This document shows positions 7,899-18,877 of a stretch of 64,000 bases of DNA, in pieces. The stretch is taken from positions 372,001-436,000 of the forward strand of contig NZ_CP090349.1 of the NCBI RefSeq assembly GCF_021398735.1, given 5' to 3'. The stretch comes from Methylobacterium oryzae (GTDB lineage Bacteria > Pseudomonadota > Alphaproteobacteria > Rhizobiales > Beijerinckiaceae). Below the pieces are notes generated by a model. That model was not told the origin of the DNA. It ran no database searches and saw only the letters and a list, made by a program, of their open reading frames with translations. The translations under genes were made by a program, and so were the position numbers. Position 1 is the first letter of the stretch. Each line of letters starts with the position of its first letter.

Positions 7899-9425
7899 TC
7901 AGTCGGTCTCGCCGTCCAGACCCAGCCAGTGGCGGCCGTCGCGGGCGAGCAGCGCGTCGGCCTCCGTCGGGCCGGCGCTGCCCGCGGGGTAGAAGTTCAC
8001 CTCCGCCTGCGGCCAGCCCTTGAGCAGGGGATCGACCGCGGCCCAGCCGGCCTCGATGTTGTCGGCGCGCTGGAACAGCGTCGCGTCGCCGGTCATGCAA
8101 TCGTAGAGCAGCGTCTCGTAGCCGACATTCGGCCGGTCGGCGAAGAAGTCCTTGTAGCGGAAGCCGGAGCGCACCCGGCCGATCTTCATCTGCGGCCCCG
8201 GCACCTTGACGTTGAACTCGGTGCTGACCCCGTGATCGGGATCGATCTGGATCCGCATCACGGTGGGCGCGAGGTCGGCCGTGGGGGTGTCCTCGAACAT
8301 CTTGAACGGCGCCGGCTTGAACAGCACGGCGATCTCGGTGCGCCGCCCGGTCATGCGCTTGCCGGTGCGGACGTAGAACGGCACCCCGGCCCAGCGCCAG
8401 TTCTCGATGCTGAGCTTCAACGCGATGTAGGTCTCGGTGACCGAGTCCTTCGCCACGTGCGGCTCGTCCCGGTAGGCGGGCACGTCGCGCCCCTCCGAGG
8501 TGCCGGCCGTGTACTGGCCGCGCACCGCGTCCTCGGGCGGGATCGGCTTCACGGCCTCGGCGAGCTTGGCCTTCTCGGTGCGCACGGCCTCCGCGTCGAA
8601 GGAGTTCGGCGGCTCCATGGCGACCATGCAGAGCAGCTGGAACATGTGGTTCGGCACCATGTCGCGCAGCGCCCCGGTCGGCTCGTAGAAGCCGCCCCGC
8701 TCCTCGACGCCCACGGTCTCGGCCGCCGTGATCTGGATGCTGTCGATGTATTCCCGCCGCCAGACCGGCTCCAGCAGGCCGTTGGCGAAGCGGAACGCCA
8801 TGATCGACTGAACGGTCTCCTTACCCAGGAAGTGGTCGATCCGGTAGAACTGGCTCTCGTCGCCCTGGCGCAGGATGCGGGCGTTCAGCTCCCGGGCCGA
8901 GGCGAGATCGGAGCCGAACGGCTTCTCGATGACCACGCGGCGGAAGGTGTCGCCCTCCTGCTTGAGCAGGCCGGCCTGGCCGAGCCCGTCCACGATCGTC
9001 CCGAAGAAGCGCGCCGCCACCGCGCAGTAGAACACCGCGCTGCCGGTGACCCGCTGCTTCACGGCCGCGTAGGTCTCGGGCTTCTCGAAATCGCCCTTGA
9101 GGTAGTGGAGCCGATCCCGGATGAAGCCCCAGCTCTTCGGGTCGATGTGGTCGGCGTGGAACTCCGAGGTCGGGTCCTTGCTGAACGCCTCCAGGGTCTG
9201 GGTGAGATTCTCGCGGAGCGATTCGTCCGTCCCGTCATTGTGATCGATGCCGAGGATCGAGAAGCCCTCGGACAGCAGGCCGGCGCCGGCGAGGTTGTAG
9301 AGCGAGGGCATCAGCAGGCGCTTGGTGAGGTCGCCGCCAGCCCCGAAGATCACCAGCGTGCAGGGCGGCGCCGGCTGCGTGCCGCAGGCTGCCGTGTCCT
9401 TGAGGGCTGTCGTCGGCTCGGCCAT
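7899..9425 (-). CDS. zwf: Glucose-6-phosphate 1-dehydrogenase
   Basis: 508 residues. The NADP-binding motif is FGAGGDLTKRLLMP, and the active-site motif is RIDHFLGKE with its catalytic His and Lys. IEKPFGSD and VRTGKRM complete the family pattern. It oxidises glucose 6-phosphate to 6-phosphogluconolactone. The pgl and gnd genes that often accompany zwf are not in view. It is divergent from dmeF across 116 bp that must hold both promoters. Confidence 0.97.
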   Translation of the reverse strand: MAEPTTALKDTAACGTQPAPPCTLVIFGAGGDLTKRLLMPSLYNLAGAGLLSEGFSILGIDHNDGTDESLRENLTQTLEAFSKDPTSEFHADHIDPKSWGFIRDRLHYLKGDFEKPETYAAVKQRVTGSAVFYCAVAARFFGTIVDGLGQAGLLKQEGDTFRRVVIEKPFGSDLASARELNARILRQGDESQFYRIDHFLGKETVQSIMAFRFANGLLEPVWRREYIDSIQITAAETVGVEERGGFYEPTGALRDMVPNHMFQLLCMVAMEPPNSFDAEAVRTEKAKLAEAVKPIPPEDAVRGQYTAGTSEGRDVPAYRDEPHVAKDSVTETYIALKLSIENWRWAGVPFYVRTGKRMTGRRTEIAVLFKPAPFKMFEDTPTADLAPTVMRIQIDPDHGVSTEFNVKVPGPQMKIGRVRSGFRYKDFFADRPNVGYETLLYDCMTGDATLFQRADNIEAGWAAVDPLLKGWPQAEVNFYPAGSAGPTEADALLARDGRHWLGLDGETD

Positions 9426-9541
9426 CCCTGACTCCCGTGTGGCTGCACTGCACCAAACCGGCCTGACAACCCGCCGCGGCGAGGCCCGTTCCGGTACCCG
9501 CTGGGCTATGCTGCGCCGAGGTTAGGATCAAGGAACCCCGC

Positions 9542-10534
9542 ATGCATACCCATTCCCTCGAGCCCTGGGCCCACAGCCACGTCTTCCTGGGCGACCGGCA
9601 CGATCGGCACGCCCGCCGGACCTGGGCGGTGGTCGCGCTCACGGCCGTCACGATGGTGGCGGAGGTCGCCGGCGGCACGTGGCTCGGCTCGATGGCGCTG
9701 GTCGCCGACGGCTGGCACATGTCGACCCACGCGGCGGCCCTGGGCGTCGCGGCGCTCGCCTACCACTTCGCCCGGCGCCACGCGGACGACCCCCGCTTCA
9801 GCTTCGGCACCGGCAAGTTCGGCGACCTCGCGGCCTTCGCCAGCGCGCTGCTGCTCGGCCTGATCGCCCTGCTGATCGGCGCCGAGAGCCTCGACCGGCT
9901 GCTGCACCCGGTGGCGATCGGCTTCGGTCAGGCGATCCCGATCGCCGTGCTGGGGCTCGCCGTGAACCTCGCGAGCGTCTGGCTGCTGCACGACGACCAC
10001 GACGACCACGGCCACGACGACCACGCTCACCATCACGGAGGCCACGCGCACGGAGGTCACGCGCACGCGGGCCACGCGCATGGCGGCCACGGCGGCCACG
10101 ACACGAACTTCCGGGCCGCCTACGTCCACGTCCTGGCCGACACGCTGACGTCGGTCCTGGCCATCGTGGCGCTGCTCGGCGGGCGCTATCTCGGCCTCGC
10201 CTGGCTCGACCCGGCCATGGGCCTCGTCGGCACCGCCGTGATCCTGGCGTGGTCGTGGAGCCTGCTGCGGACGGCCGCCCTCGTGCTCCTCGACGCACGG
10301 TCCTCGCCGGCGGCCACCCGGGAGATCCGGGAGCGCCTGGAGATCGGCGGCGACCGGGTCAGCGACCTGCATCTCTGGCAGATCGGGCCGGGCCACCGGG
10401 CCGCCGTGATCGCCCTCGTCAGCGACGATCCGCAACCGCCCGCCCACTACAAGGCGCGCCTCGCCGGGGTGAAGGGCCTGAGCCACGTCACCGTCGAGGT
10501 CCAGCTCTGCGGGGGGCACGCGGCGGCGGCCTGA
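9542..10534 (+). CDS. dmeF: Cation diffusion facilitator, Co/Ni exporter DmeF type
   Basis: 330 residues of the CDF family. The N-terminus MHTHSLEPWAHSHVFLG and the motif SMALVADGWHMSTHAAALG are typical of DmeF (DmeF-type HxxxD/ADGWHM metal site in helix 2). A second site in helix 5 is HVLADTLTS. A very His/Asp/Gly-rich cytoplasmic loop (about residues 148-188) probably senses or delivers metal. Six membrane helices and a C-terminal ferredoxin-like domain are seen. The SD AAGGAA precedes the ATG. No dmeR-type repressor is adjacent. Confidence 0.92.
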   Translation: MHTHSLEPWAHSHVFLGDRHDRHARRTWAVVALTAVTMVAEVAGGTWLGSMALVADGWHMSTHAAALGVAALAYHFARRHADDPRFSFGTGKFGDLAAFASALLLGLIALLIGAESLDRLLHPVAIGFGQAIPIAVLGLAVNLASVWLLHDDHDDHGHDDHAHHHGGHAHGGHAHAGHAHGGHGGHDTNFRAAYVHVLADTLTSVLAIVALLGGRYLGLAWLDPAMGLVGTAVILAWSWSLLRTAALVLLDARSSPAATREIRERLEIGGDRVSDLHLWQIGPGHRAAVIALVSDDPQPPAHYKARLAGVKGLSHVTVEVQLCGGHAAAA

Positions 10535-10566
10535 CGGTCCCGCGCGGGCGCTCGGCCCGGCGGCCG

Positions 10567-12102
10567 CTACTCGTCGGGGCGGACCGCCTGGCCGCCCCGG
10601 TCGATCGGCAGGCTCGGGCCCTTCAGCTCGGAATCGCTCGGCAGGGCGCGCACGTCCCAGCCGCCGCCGAGCGCCCGGATCAGCGTGACCGCCGCAGTGA
10701 AGCGGTTCAGTCGCACCTGAAGGGCGTTGACCTCGTTGTTCACGAGCAGGTTCTGCGCGGTCACCACCGTGGTGAAGTTCTGGGTGCCGGCCCGGTACTC
10801 GTTGAGGGTGATCTCCACGGCCCTGCGCGACAGGTCCACGGCGGTGTCCTGCGCCCCCTGCTGCTGGCCGAGGATGCGCAAAGCCGCCATCTGGTTCTCG
10901 ACCTCCGCGAAGGCGGCCAGCACCACCTGCCGGTAATTGGCCACCGCCGCGTCGTAGCCGGCCTCGGCCGAGCGCAGCGCCGCGGTGCGGGCGCCGCCGT
11001 CGAACAGCACCTCGCTGCCGGAGGCCGCCACCGACCAGACCTGGTTGGCCGCTGAGAGCAGGCCGTTGCGGGTCGCCCCCGAGATGCCGCCCTGGGCCGA
11101 GATCGTCACGGTCGGGAAGAAGGCCGCCACCGCCACGCCGATGCGCTCGCTCTGCGATTGGACGAGGCGCTCGGCCTGGGCCACGTCGGGCCGCCGCTCC
11201 AGCAGGTCGCCGGGGATGCCCACCGGCACGCCCGGCGGGCTGCGCCCGATGCCGGATACCGGGATCGACACCTCGGAGGGCGGCCGCCCGATCAGGGTGG
11301 CGATGGCGTTGACGAACTGCACCCGGGTCAGGCGCACCGCGATGGCCTGGGCCTGGATGGTCTGGACCTGGGTCTGCGCGGTGATCACGTCGGAGCGCGC
11401 CGCGACCCCGGCGGCGTACTGGTTCTCGGTGATCGCCAGGGTCCTCTTGAAGTTCTCGACGTTCTCGTCGAGCACCTTCTGGAGGGAATCGGCGTAGCGC
11501 ACCGTCAGGTAGTCGGCCGCGATCTCCGCCTGGATGCTCAGGCGGGTCAGCGCGATCGTGGCGGCGTCGGACTGCGCCAGGGCCGCCTCGCTCTCGATGG
11601 TGCGGCGCGTGCCGCCGAACAGGTCGAGCTCCCAGCTCGCCTGGCCCAGCAGCGCCACGTTGGTTCGCGTGGCTGTGCCGCTGCCGGTCCGGGTGATGCT
11701 CGGCGCGCCGATCACCGTCGGGTACAGGGCCGCCTGCGCGGAGGCGACGAGCGCCCGCGCCTGCCGGTAATTCGCCACCGCCTGCCGGAGGGACTGGTTG
11801 TCGACGTCGACGAGGCGGATCAGCCGGTCGAGGGTCGGGTCCTTGAACACCCGCCACCAGTCGCCGCGCTCGACCGCGTCGCTCGGCCGGGCCTCGCGCC
11901 AGCCCTTCTTCCGCGCCGCGACGTAGGCCGGGCTGTCCTCCCGGACACCGCCCTGCTTGTAGGCCAGCGGCGTCTCCACGGAGGGTCGGGTGTAGTCCGG
12001 GCCGACCACGCAGCCGGCGAGGAGCGGGGCGGCGAGGAGCAGGGATGCGAGGGTGCGGAGCCGTTGATGGGTAAAAAGCGCACCTCCCACCCTGAACCTC
12101 AT
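10567..12102 (-). CDS. RND efflux outer-membrane factor (OprM/NodT type lipoprotein)
   Basis: About 511 residues. A lipoprotein signal ends at LLAAPLLAGC followed by VVGPDYTRP, the classic N-terminus of this family. Two OEP repeats follow with the motifs YLTVRYAD, GLLERRPDV-like (DLLERRPDVAQAE) and FPTVTISAQGG. It forms the trimeric TolC-like channel for the upstream permeases. The start is ambiguous. ATG 12102 lies inside a palindromic repeat, GTG 12090 is possible, and an open frame reaches ATG 12273, which overlaps the permease stop as TGATG but would add about 57 repeat-encoded residues before the signal peptide. Confidence 0.92.
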   Translation of the reverse strand: MRFRVGGALFTHQRLRTLASLLLAAPLLAGCVVGPDYTRPSVETPLAYKQGGVREDSPAYVAARKKGWREARPSDAVERGDWWRVFKDPTLDRLIRLVDVDNQSLRQAVANYRQARALVASAQAALYPTVIGAPSITRTGSGTATRTNVALLGQASWELDLFGGTRRTIESEAALAQSDAATIALTRLSIQAEIAADYLTVRYADSLQKVLDENVENFKRTLAITENQYAAGVAARSDVITAQTQVQTIQAQAIAVRLTRVQFVNAIATLIGRPPSEVSIPVSGIGRSPPGVPVGIPGDLLERRPDVAQAERLVQSQSERIGVAVAAFFPTVTISAQGGISGATRNGLLSAANQVWSVAASGSEVLFDGGARTAALRSAEAGYDAAVANYRQVVLAAFAEVENQMAALRILGQQQGAQDTAVDLSRRAVEITLNEYRAGTQNFTTVVTAQNLLVNNEVNALQVRLNRFTAAVTLIRALGGGWDVRALPSDSELKGPSLPIDRGGQAVRPDE

Positions 12103-12207
12103 CCTGAGGTGCCGGAGCGTAGCGGAGGCCTCGAAGGAGCCCTCCAGGAATCGCGCGCCTGGCTGGAGCCCTCCTTCGAGGCTGCTGCGCAGCACCTCAG
12201 GATGAGG
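12097..12207. repeat. Palindromic repeat inside the efflux operon
   Basis: The ends CCTCATCCTGAGGTGC and GCACCTCAGGATGAGG are perfect 16-bp inverted copies. The inner arms GCCTCGAAGGA and TCCTTCGAGGC are also perfect. The 111-bp unit is a second repeat family, unrelated to the one at 7713. It lies between the second permease gene and the outer-membrane factor and supplies the latter's putative start codon. In mRNA it would form a long hairpin that could reduce expression of the last gene. Confidence 0.8.
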
Positions 12208-12249
12208 AGGTGGGTTGGAGGAACCCCCGCGCGCGATCGCGGCCGCCGC

Positions 12250-12265
12250 TGTTTCACGTGAAACC
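12250..12265. promoter_or_regulatory. parS-like 16-bp palindrome
   Basis: TGTTTCACGTGAAACC matches 15 of 16 bases of the widely conserved ParB-binding site parS (TGTTTCACGTGAAACA). It lies 7 bp downstream of the permease stop, in the gap before the outer-membrane factor gene. No other CACGTG in the window is flanked by matching bases. If functional it would place the window in the origin-proximal part of a replicon; parA, parB and dnaA are not in view. Confidence 0.5.
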
Positions 12266-12272
12266 TTAACCA

Positions 12273-15200
12273 TCACTCTCCGGCCGGCAGCGCCGCTTCT
12301 CCGCTCCGCCCGCCGCGCCTGCGCCGGTTGAGCACCCTGTGCCGGAGGCGATCGAGGGTGAGGTAGACGACAGGGGTGGTGTAGAGGGTCAGGATCTGGC
12401 TCACAATCAGCCCGCCGACGATGGCGATGCCCAGCGGGCGGCGCAGCTCCGCGCCCTCGCCGTTGGCCAGGATCAGCGGCACGGCGCCGAGCATGGCGGC
12501 CAGCGTCGTCATCATGATCGGCCGGAAGCGCAGGAGACAGGCCTCGCGGATCGCGTCCACGGGATTCGCGGCCCGGGTCCGCTCCGCGTCGATCGCCACG
12601 TCGATCATCATGATCGCGTTCTTCTTCACGATGCCGATGAGCAGGAACACCGCGATCAGCGCGATGATGGTGAAGTCGGTGCCCGTCACCAGCAGGGCCA
12701 GCACCGCGCCGACGCCGGCCGAGGGCAGGGTCGAGAGGATCGTCAGCGGGTGCACGAAGCTCTCGTAGAGGATCCCCAGCACCGCGTAGACCGCCAGGAT
12801 CGCCGCCAGGATCAGCAGCGGCTGGCGCGACGCGGAGGCGACGTAGTTCTTGGCCGCGCCGGCATACTCGCCGTGGATCGTGGCGGGCAGCTGCAGGGAG
12901 GCCATGGCCCGGTCGATGGCGTCGGTGGCGTCCGACAGGCTCTTGCCCGGGGCGAGGTTGAACGAGATCGTGGTCGCCACGAACAGGCCCTGGTGGCTCA
13001 CCTGCACGGGGGCGCTGCCGGGCTCGATCCGCGCGAAGGCCGAGAGCGGCACCATCGTCTCCTTGGCGGCCGAGACCGGCGCGCTCGACGAGGCGCCGCC
13101 CTTGCTCGCCGCGATGGCGTTGGCGGAGGCGTTGCGGGCCGAGTCGGACGCGATGGCGGCGGCGTTCGAGGCGGTGTCGGCCGTGCTGGCGGAGGCGGCG
13201 GCGGCCGCCGCCGCGACGGCGCCCGCGGTGCCCGAGCCGCCGACGGCGCCGGAGCCCGTGGCGACGCCGGTCGCGGCGCTCGCCGACGACCCGCTGCCCG
13301 GGCTGCTGGTGCCGGTCGCCGCGTTGGTGTTGACGGTCCCGCCCGCCGCCACCGTGCCGGCGACCGCGTTGGTGGTGGCCGAGCCCGGCGCGTTGCCGCC
13401 CGAGGTCGAGACGTAGATCTGCTTGAGCGTCTCCGGCGTTTCCAGGTAGCGCGGCGCGATCTCCATCACGACGTGGTACTGGTTCAGCGGGTTGTAGATC
13501 GTCGAGACCTGGCGCTGGCCGAAGGCGTCGTAGAGGGTGTTGTCGATCTTGTTCGGCGTGATGCCGTAGCGGAACGCGGTCGCCCGGTCGATCACGACCC
13601 GGCTCTCCAACCCGCCCTCCTGCTGGTCCGAGGTCACGTCCGCGAAGGTCGGGTCCTTCTGCAGGGCCGCCACCAGCTTCGGGGCGGCGGCGAACAGCTC
13701 CTCGGCCGTGTCGCCCTGGAGGGTGTACTGGTACTGGGCGAAGCTCTGGCGGCCGCCCATCTGCAGGTCCTGGCGGGGGAAGACGTAGAGGCGCGCGCCC
13801 GCGACCTGCGCGAGCTTCGGCCGCAGCCGCGCCATCACGGCCGAGATCGGCGCCCGCTCGTTGAGCGGCTTCAGGCCGACGAAGACGTTGGCCGAGTTGG
13901 TGCCGCGGCCGCCCGTGAAGCCGACGACGCTCTCGACCGCCGGATCCGCCCCGACGATCGCGGTCGCCTGCGTGAGCTTCTTCTCCATCGACTGGAACGA
14001 GATGCGCTGGTCGGCCTGGATGCCGCCCATCATCTGCCCGGTATCCTGCTCGGGGAAGAAGCCCTTCGGGACGATGATGTAGAGGTAGACGTTGAGCCCG
14101 ACCGTGGCGAGCAGGCTCAACAGGACGAGGCGCGGATGGGCGAGCGCCACCTCCAGCGTCCGCGCGTAGGCCCCGAGCAGCCGGGCGAAGCCGCCCTCCA
14201 AAATCCGGATCAGCAGGTTCGGCCGGCGGCCGGCCGGCGGTTCGCCATTGGGGCCATGCCCCTCGGCCCGGAGCAGCCGGGCACACATCATCGGCGTGGT
14301 CGTGAGCGAGAGCACCAAGGAAATCAGGATCGACAGCGACAGGGTGACGGAGAATTCCTGGAAGATGCGGCCGACGAGGCCGCCCATCAGCAGGATCGGC
14401 AGGAACACCGCGATGAGTGACAGGCTCATCGAGATCACCGTGAACCCGACCTCCCGCGCGCCGATCAGCGCCGCCTGGAGCCGGGGCTTGCCCTCCTCGA
14501 TGTGCCGCTGGACGTTCTCCAGCACCACGATGGCGTCGTCGACCACGAAGCCGGTGCCGATGATCAGCGCGGTCAGCGACAGGATGTTGAGCGAGTAGCC
14601 GAGCAGATACATCGCCGAGAAGGTGCCGACGATCGAGATCGGCACGGCGACCGCCGGGATCAGCGTGGCCCGCCAGGAGCGCAGGAAGCCGTACACCACC
14701 AGGATGACGAGGCCGACCGCCACCAGCAGCGTCTCCTCGGTGGCCGCGAGGGAGGCGCGGATCGTGGCGCTGCGATCGCCGGTGAGCTTGATGTCGATGC
14801 CGCCGGGCAGGGAGGCGGTGATCTGCGGCAGCGCCTCCTTCACGGCGTTGATGGTCTCGACCACGTTGGCGCCGGGCTGCTTGTAGACGAACAGCAGCAC
14901 GCCCGGCTTGCCGTTGACGATGCCGAGGTTGCGCTTGTCCTCGACCCCGTCGAGCACCTGCCCGACATCGGTGAGCTTCACCGCGGCGCCGTTGCGGTAG
15001 GCCACGATGATGTCGCGGTAATCGGCGGCCTTGCGGCCCTGATCGTTGGCGTAGAGCTGGTAGCGGCGGTCGCCCGCGTCGATCTCGCCCTTGGGCGAGT
15101 TCGCGTTCGCGGAGGCGAGCGCGGCCCGGATGCCCTCGAGGCCGATGCCGTAGTTGAACAGGGCCGTGGGATCGAGCTCGACCCGCACGGCCGGCAGGGA

Positions 15201-15740
15201 CGAGCCGCCGATATCGACGTTGCCGACGCCCGGCAGCTGCGACAGCTTCTGCTGCACCACGGTGGCGGCGGAATCGTAGACCTGGCCGCGGGTCAGCGTC
15301 TCCGAGGTCATGCCGAGGATGATGATCGGCGTGTCGGCGGGGTTGAACTTCCGGTAGGTCGGGTTCTGCCGGAGCGACGCGGGCAGGTCGGCGCGCGCCG
15401 CGTTGATGGCGGCCTGGACGTCGCGGGCCGCGCCGTCGATGTCGCGGTTGAGGCCGAACAGCAGCACGATCCGGGTCGAGCCGAGGGAGTTCGTGGACGT
15501 CATCTCGTTGACGTCCGCGATGGCGCCGAGCCGCCGCTCCAGGGGCGCCGCCACGGTGGTGGCCATGGTGTCGGGCGAGGCGCCGGCCATCTGGGCCTGG
15601 ACGAGGATCACCGGGAAGTCGATCTGCGGCAGCGGCGCCACCGGCAGCTTCAGGAAGGCGAACAGCCCGGCGAGCAGCACGCCGATCGTGAGCAGCGTGG
15701 TCGCCACCGGCCGCCGGATGAACGGCTCGGAGATGTTCAC
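12273..15740 (-). CDS. RND efflux permease (MdtC/MuxC-like) with long low-complexity insertion
   Basis: 1155 residues, longer than the usual 1030-1050. The N-terminus [16 protein letters not shown] is typical of the second permease of MdtABC/MuxABC pumps. The proton-relay aspartates in helix 4 are present ([13 protein letters not shown]), as are the second-half motifs [13 protein letters not shown] and [12 protein letters not shown]. Between QIYVST (about residue 775) and [16 protein letters not shown] (about 892) lies an insertion of some 110 Ala/Ser/Gly/Thr-rich residues in what should be a periplasmic porter-domain loop. The start is GTG, overlapping the upstream stop as GTGA. The frame is intact. 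Confidence 0.93.
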   Translation of the reverse strand: MNISEPFIRRPVATTLLTIGVLLAGLFAFLKLPVAPLPQIDFPVILVQAQMAGASPDTMATTVAAPLERRLGAIADVNEMTSTNSLGSTRIVLLFGLNRDIDGAARDVQAAINAARADLPASLRQNPTYRKFNPADTPIIILGMTSETLTRGQVYDSAATVVQQKLSQLPGVGNVDIGGSSLPAVRVELDPTALFNYGIGLEGIRAALASANANSPKGEIDAGDRRYQLYANDQGRKAADYRDIIVAYRNGAAVKLTDVGQVLDGVEDKRNLGIVNGKPGVLLFVYKQPGANVVETINAVKEALPQITASLPGGIDIKLTGDRSATIRASLAATEETLLVAVGLVILVVYGFLRSWRATLIPAVAVPISIVGTFSAMYLLGYSLNILSLTALIIGTGFVVDDAIVVLENVQRHIEEGKPRLQAALIGAREVGFTVISMSLSLIAVFLPILLMGGLVGRIFQEFSVTLSLSILISLVLSLTTTPMMCARLLRAEGHGPNGEPPAGRRPNLLIRILEGGFARLLGAYARTLEVALAHPRLVLLSLLATVGLNVYLYIIVPKGFFPEQDTGQMMGGIQADQRISFQSMEKKLTQATAIVGADPAVESVVGFTGGRGTNSANVFVGLKPLNERAPISAVMARLRPKLAQVAGARLYVFPRQDLQMGGRQSFAQYQYTLQGDTAEELFAAAPKLVAALQKDPTFADVTSDQQEGGLESRVVIDRATAFRYGITPNKIDNTLYDAFGQRQVSTIYNPLNQYHVVMEIAPRYLETPETLKQIYVSTSGGNAPGSATTNAVAGTVAAGGTVNTNAATGTSSPGSGSSASAATGVATGSGAVGGSGTAGAVAAAAAAASASTADTASNAAAIASDSARNASANAIAASKGGASSSAPVSAAKETMVPLSAFARIEPGSAPVQVSHQGLFVATTISFNLAPGKSLSDATDAIDRAMASLQLPATIHGEYAGAAKNYVASASRQPLLILAAILAVYAVLGILYESFVHPLTILSTLPSAGVGAVLALLVTGTDFTIIALIAVFLLIGIVKKNAIMMIDVAIDAERTRAANPVDAIREACLLRFRPIMMTTLAAMLGAVPLILANGEGAELRRPLGIAIVGGLIVSQILTLYTTPVVYLTLDRLRHRVLNRRRRGGRSGEAALPAGE

Positions 15741-18700
15741 GGCAGCGCCTCGCCGGGCGCGAGATCCGGCCCCCGCCGCCCCGAGATCCGCCGCTCCAGC
15801 CGGTCGAAGGCCAGGTAGATCACCGGCGTGGTGAACAGCGTCAGCACCTGGCTGACGATCAGGCCGCCCGCGATGCAGATGCCGAGCGGCTGGCGCAGCT
15901 CGGAGCCGACGCCGGTGCCGAGGATCAGCGGCACCGCCGCGAAGAGCGCCGCCAGCGTCGTCATCAGGATCGGCCGGAAGCGCAGCAGGCAGGCCTGGAA
16001 GATCGCCTCGCGGGGCTCGAGCCCGTCCTCGCGCTCCGCCTGGAGCGCGAAGTCGATCATCATGATGGCGTTCTTCTTCACGATGCCGATCAGCAGCACG
16101 ATGCCGATCACCGCGATGATGTCGAGCGACAGGCCGAACAGCATCAGGCCGAGCAGCGCCCCGATCCCCGCCGACGGCAGGGTCGAGAGGATCGTGATCG
16201 GGTGGATGAAGCTCTCGTAGAGCACGCCCAGCACGATGTAGACGGTCACGATCGCCGCCAGGACCAGGAACAGCTCGTTGCCGAGCGCCGACTGGAAGGC
16301 GAAGACCGAGCCCTGCGGCACCACCCGGAACGAGGGCGGCAGGCCGATCTCGGCCTTGACCTTGTCGATCGCCTCGACCGCCTGCCCCAGCGCCGCGCCG
16401 GGGGCGAGGTTGAACGACACGGTGGTGGCCGGGAACTGGCCGAGATGGGAGATCAGCAGCGGCGCCCGCCGCTCGCTGATCCGCGCGACCGCCGAGAGCG
16501 GCACCTGCCCGTTGGTCGCCGTGGAGGAGGGCAGGTAGATCGCGTCGAGGCTGCGGAGCGTCGTGTGCAGCTTCGGGTCGGCCTCCAGGATCACCCGGTA
16601 CTGGTTGGACTGGGTGAAGATCGTCGAGATGATCCGCTGGCCGAAGGCGTCGTAGAGGGCGTTGTCGATCGTCGCCGGGGTGATGCCGTAGCGGCCGGCG
16701 GTCGGCCGGTCGATGGTCACGTAGGCGGCGAGCCCCTGGCCCTGGTGGTCGCTCGCCACGTCGGTGACCACGGGCGACTTCGCCAGCGCCTCGGTGAAGC
16801 GCGGCACCCAGGTCTCGAAATCGTCGATGTTCGGGCTCTCCAGGATCACCTGGTACTGGGTCGCCGAGACCGCGGTGTCGATCGTCAGGTCCTGGACCGG
16901 CTGCATGTAGAGCCGCATGCCGGGCTGGTTGGCCGCCGCCGCCGAGATCCGCCGGATGATCGCGCTGGCCGTCGCGGTGCGCGCGTCCCGGGGCTTCAGG
17001 TTGATCAGCATCCGGCCGGAATTGAGCGTGACGTTCTGGCCGTCGACCCCGATGAACGACGACAGGCTGGCCACGTCCGGGTCCTTGAGGACGATCTCGG
17101 CCATCCGCTGCTGGCGCTCGGCCATGGCGGCGTAGGAGACCGACTGGTCGGCCTGGGTGATGCCCTGGATCACGCCCGTGTCCTGCACGGGGAAGAAGCC
17201 CTTCGGGATCACCGCGAACAGGTAGATCGTGAGCCCGAGCGTGCCGAGCGCCACCAGCAGGGTCAGGCCCTGGTGGTTGAGGACGACCCGCAGGGAGCGG
17301 CCGTAGGACTCGATCGTGCCGTCGATGGCGCGCCGGCCCAGGCGGGAGAGGACGCCCTCCCGGCGGCGGTGGCCGGCTTCCGGGACGTGCTTCAGGAGCC
17401 GCGCGCACAGCATCGGCACCAGCGTCAGCGAGACCACCGCCGAGATGATGATCGTGGCCGCCAGCGTGATGGCGAATTCGTGGAACAGCCGCCCGACCAC
17501 GTCGCCCATGAACAGGAGCGGGATCAGCACGGCGATCAGCGAGACGGTCAGCGAGATGATGGTGAATCCGATCTCGCGGGAGCCCTTGAGCGCCGCCTCC
17601 AGGGGCGAGTCCCGGGCCTCCACGTGCCGGGCGATGTTCTCGATCACCACGATGGCGTCGTCGACCACGAAGCCGGTGGCGATGGTGAGCGCCATCAGCG
17701 ACAGGTTGTCGAGGGAGAAGCCGTACAGGTCCATGACCGACAGGGCGCCGACCAGCGACAGCGGCACCGACAGGCTCGGGATCAGGGTCGCCGACAGGCT
17801 GCGCAGGAACAGGAAGATCACCAGCACCACGAGCGCGATGGCGAGGCCGAGCTCGAACTGCACGTCCTCCACGGAGGCGCGGATCGTGGTGGTCCGGTCG
17901 GTGAGCGGCGCCACCACGACGGCGGCCGGCAGGCTCGCCTGGAGCTGCGGCAGCAGCGACTTGATCTTGTCGACGGTCGCGATGACGTTGGCGCCGGGCT
18001 GGCGCTGGATGTTCAGGATCACCGCCGGCGTCGCGTCCGCCCAGGCGCCGAGCTTGGTGTTCTCCGGCCCCTCGACCACGTCGGCCACCTCCGAGAGCAT
18101 CACCGGGGCGCCGTTGCGGTAGGCGATGATCGCCGCGTCGTAGGCCTTCGGGTCGCGGATCTGGTCGTTGGCGTTGATCGCGTAGGACTGCTTCGGCCCG
18201 TCGATCGTGCCCTTCGGCGTGTTGACGTTGAGGTTGGTGATGGTGGTGCGCAGGTCGTCGATGTTGAGCCCGTAGGCGGCGAGCGCCCGCGCGTTGAACC
18301 GGACCCGCACGGCCGGGCGCTGGCCGCCCGAGATGCTCACGAGGCCGACGCCCGCCACCTGGCTGATCTTCTGCGCGAGGCGCGACTCGGCGAGGTCGCG
18401 CACCTGGGTGAGCGGCAGGGTCTTGGAGGTGAGCGCCAGCGTCAGGACCGGCGCGTCGGCCGGGTTGACCTTCGCGTAGATCGGCGGCGCCGGCAGGTCG
18501 GAGGGCAGGAGGTTGCCGGCGGCGTTGATCGCCGCCTGGACCTGCTGCTCGGCGATGTCCAGCGGCAGGTCCAGGCTGAACTGCAGGGTGATGACCGAGG
18601 CGCCCGCGGAGGATTGCGAGGTCATCTGGTTGAGGTTGGCGAGCTGGCCGAACTGCCGCTCCAGCGGCGCCGTCACCGAGGAGGTCATCACCTCGGGGCT

Positions 18701-18862
18701 GGCGCCGGGATAGAAGGTCTGGACCTGGATCGTCGGGTAATCGACCGCCGGCAGCGCCGAGACGGGCAGGTTCAGGTACGACACGCCGCCGACGATCAGG
18801 ATCGCCAGCATCAGCAGCGTCGTGGCCACCGGTCGCAGGATGAACAGGCGGGACGGGTTCAT
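15737..18862 (-). CDS. RND efflux permease (MdtB/MuxB-like)
   Basis: 1041 residues, the normal length. It starts [18 protein letters not shown], typical of the first permease of the two-permease pumps. Proton-relay aspartates ([13 protein letters not shown]), [14 protein letters not shown] and [15 protein letters not shown] are present. In MdtABC the two permeases form a mixed trimer of B2C. It exports drugs, bile-salt-like or aromatic compounds; the substrates here are unknown. Its stop overlaps the start of the next permease gene (GTGA). Confidence 0.95.
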   Translation of the reverse strand: MNPSRLFILRPVATTLLMLAILIVGGVSYLNLPVSALPAVDYPTIQVQTFYPGASPEVMTSSVTAPLERQFGQLANLNQMTSQSSAGASVITLQFSLDLPLDIAEQQVQAAINAAGNLLPSDLPAPPIYAKVNPADAPVLTLALTSKTLPLTQVRDLAESRLAQKISQVAGVGLVSISGGQRPAVRVRFNARALAAYGLNIDDLRTTITNLNVNTPKGTIDGPKQSYAINANDQIRDPKAYDAAIIAYRNGAPVMLSEVADVVEGPENTKLGAWADATPAVILNIQRQPGANVIATVDKIKSLLPQLQASLPAAVVVAPLTDRTTTIRASVEDVQFELGLAIALVVLVIFLFLRSLSATLIPSLSVPLSLVGALSVMDLYGFSLDNLSLMALTIATGFVVDDAIVVIENIARHVEARDSPLEAALKGSREIGFTIISLTVSLIAVLIPLLFMGDVVGRLFHEFAITLAATIIISAVVSLTLVPMLCARLLKHVPEAGHRRREGVLSRLGRRAIDGTIESYGRSLRVVLNHQGLTLLVALGTLGLTIYLFAVIPKGFFPVQDTGVIQGITQADQSVSYAAMAERQQRMAEIVLKDPDVASLSSFIGVDGQNVTLNSGRMLINLKPRDARTATASAIIRRISAAAANQPGMRLYMQPVQDLTIDTAVSATQYQVILESPNIDDFETWVPRFTEALAKSPVVTDVASDHQGQGLAAYVTIDRPTAGRYGITPATIDNALYDAFGQRIISTIFTQSNQYRVILEADPKLHTTLRSLDAIYLPSSTATNGQVPLSAVARISERRAPLLISHLGQFPATTVSFNLAPGAALGQAVEAIDKVKAEIGLPPSFRVVPQGSVFAFQSALGNELFLVLAAIVTVYIVLGVLYESFIHPITILSTLPSAGIGALLGLMLFGLSLDIIAVIGIVLLIGIVKKNAIMMIDFALQAEREDGLEPREAIFQACLLRFRPILMTTLAALFAAVPLILGTGVGSELRQPLGICIAGGLIVSQVLTLFTTPVIYLAFDRLERRISGRRGPDLAPGEALP

Positions 18863-18877
18863 GACGCGCTCCCGTTA

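Noticed and set aside
12273..17408. A single 1711-codon minus-strand frame that would fuse sequence upstream of the second permease to it
   Set aside because: The upstream 550 codons are an out-of-frame reading of the first permease. The real start is the GTG at 15740 that overlaps the upstream stop.
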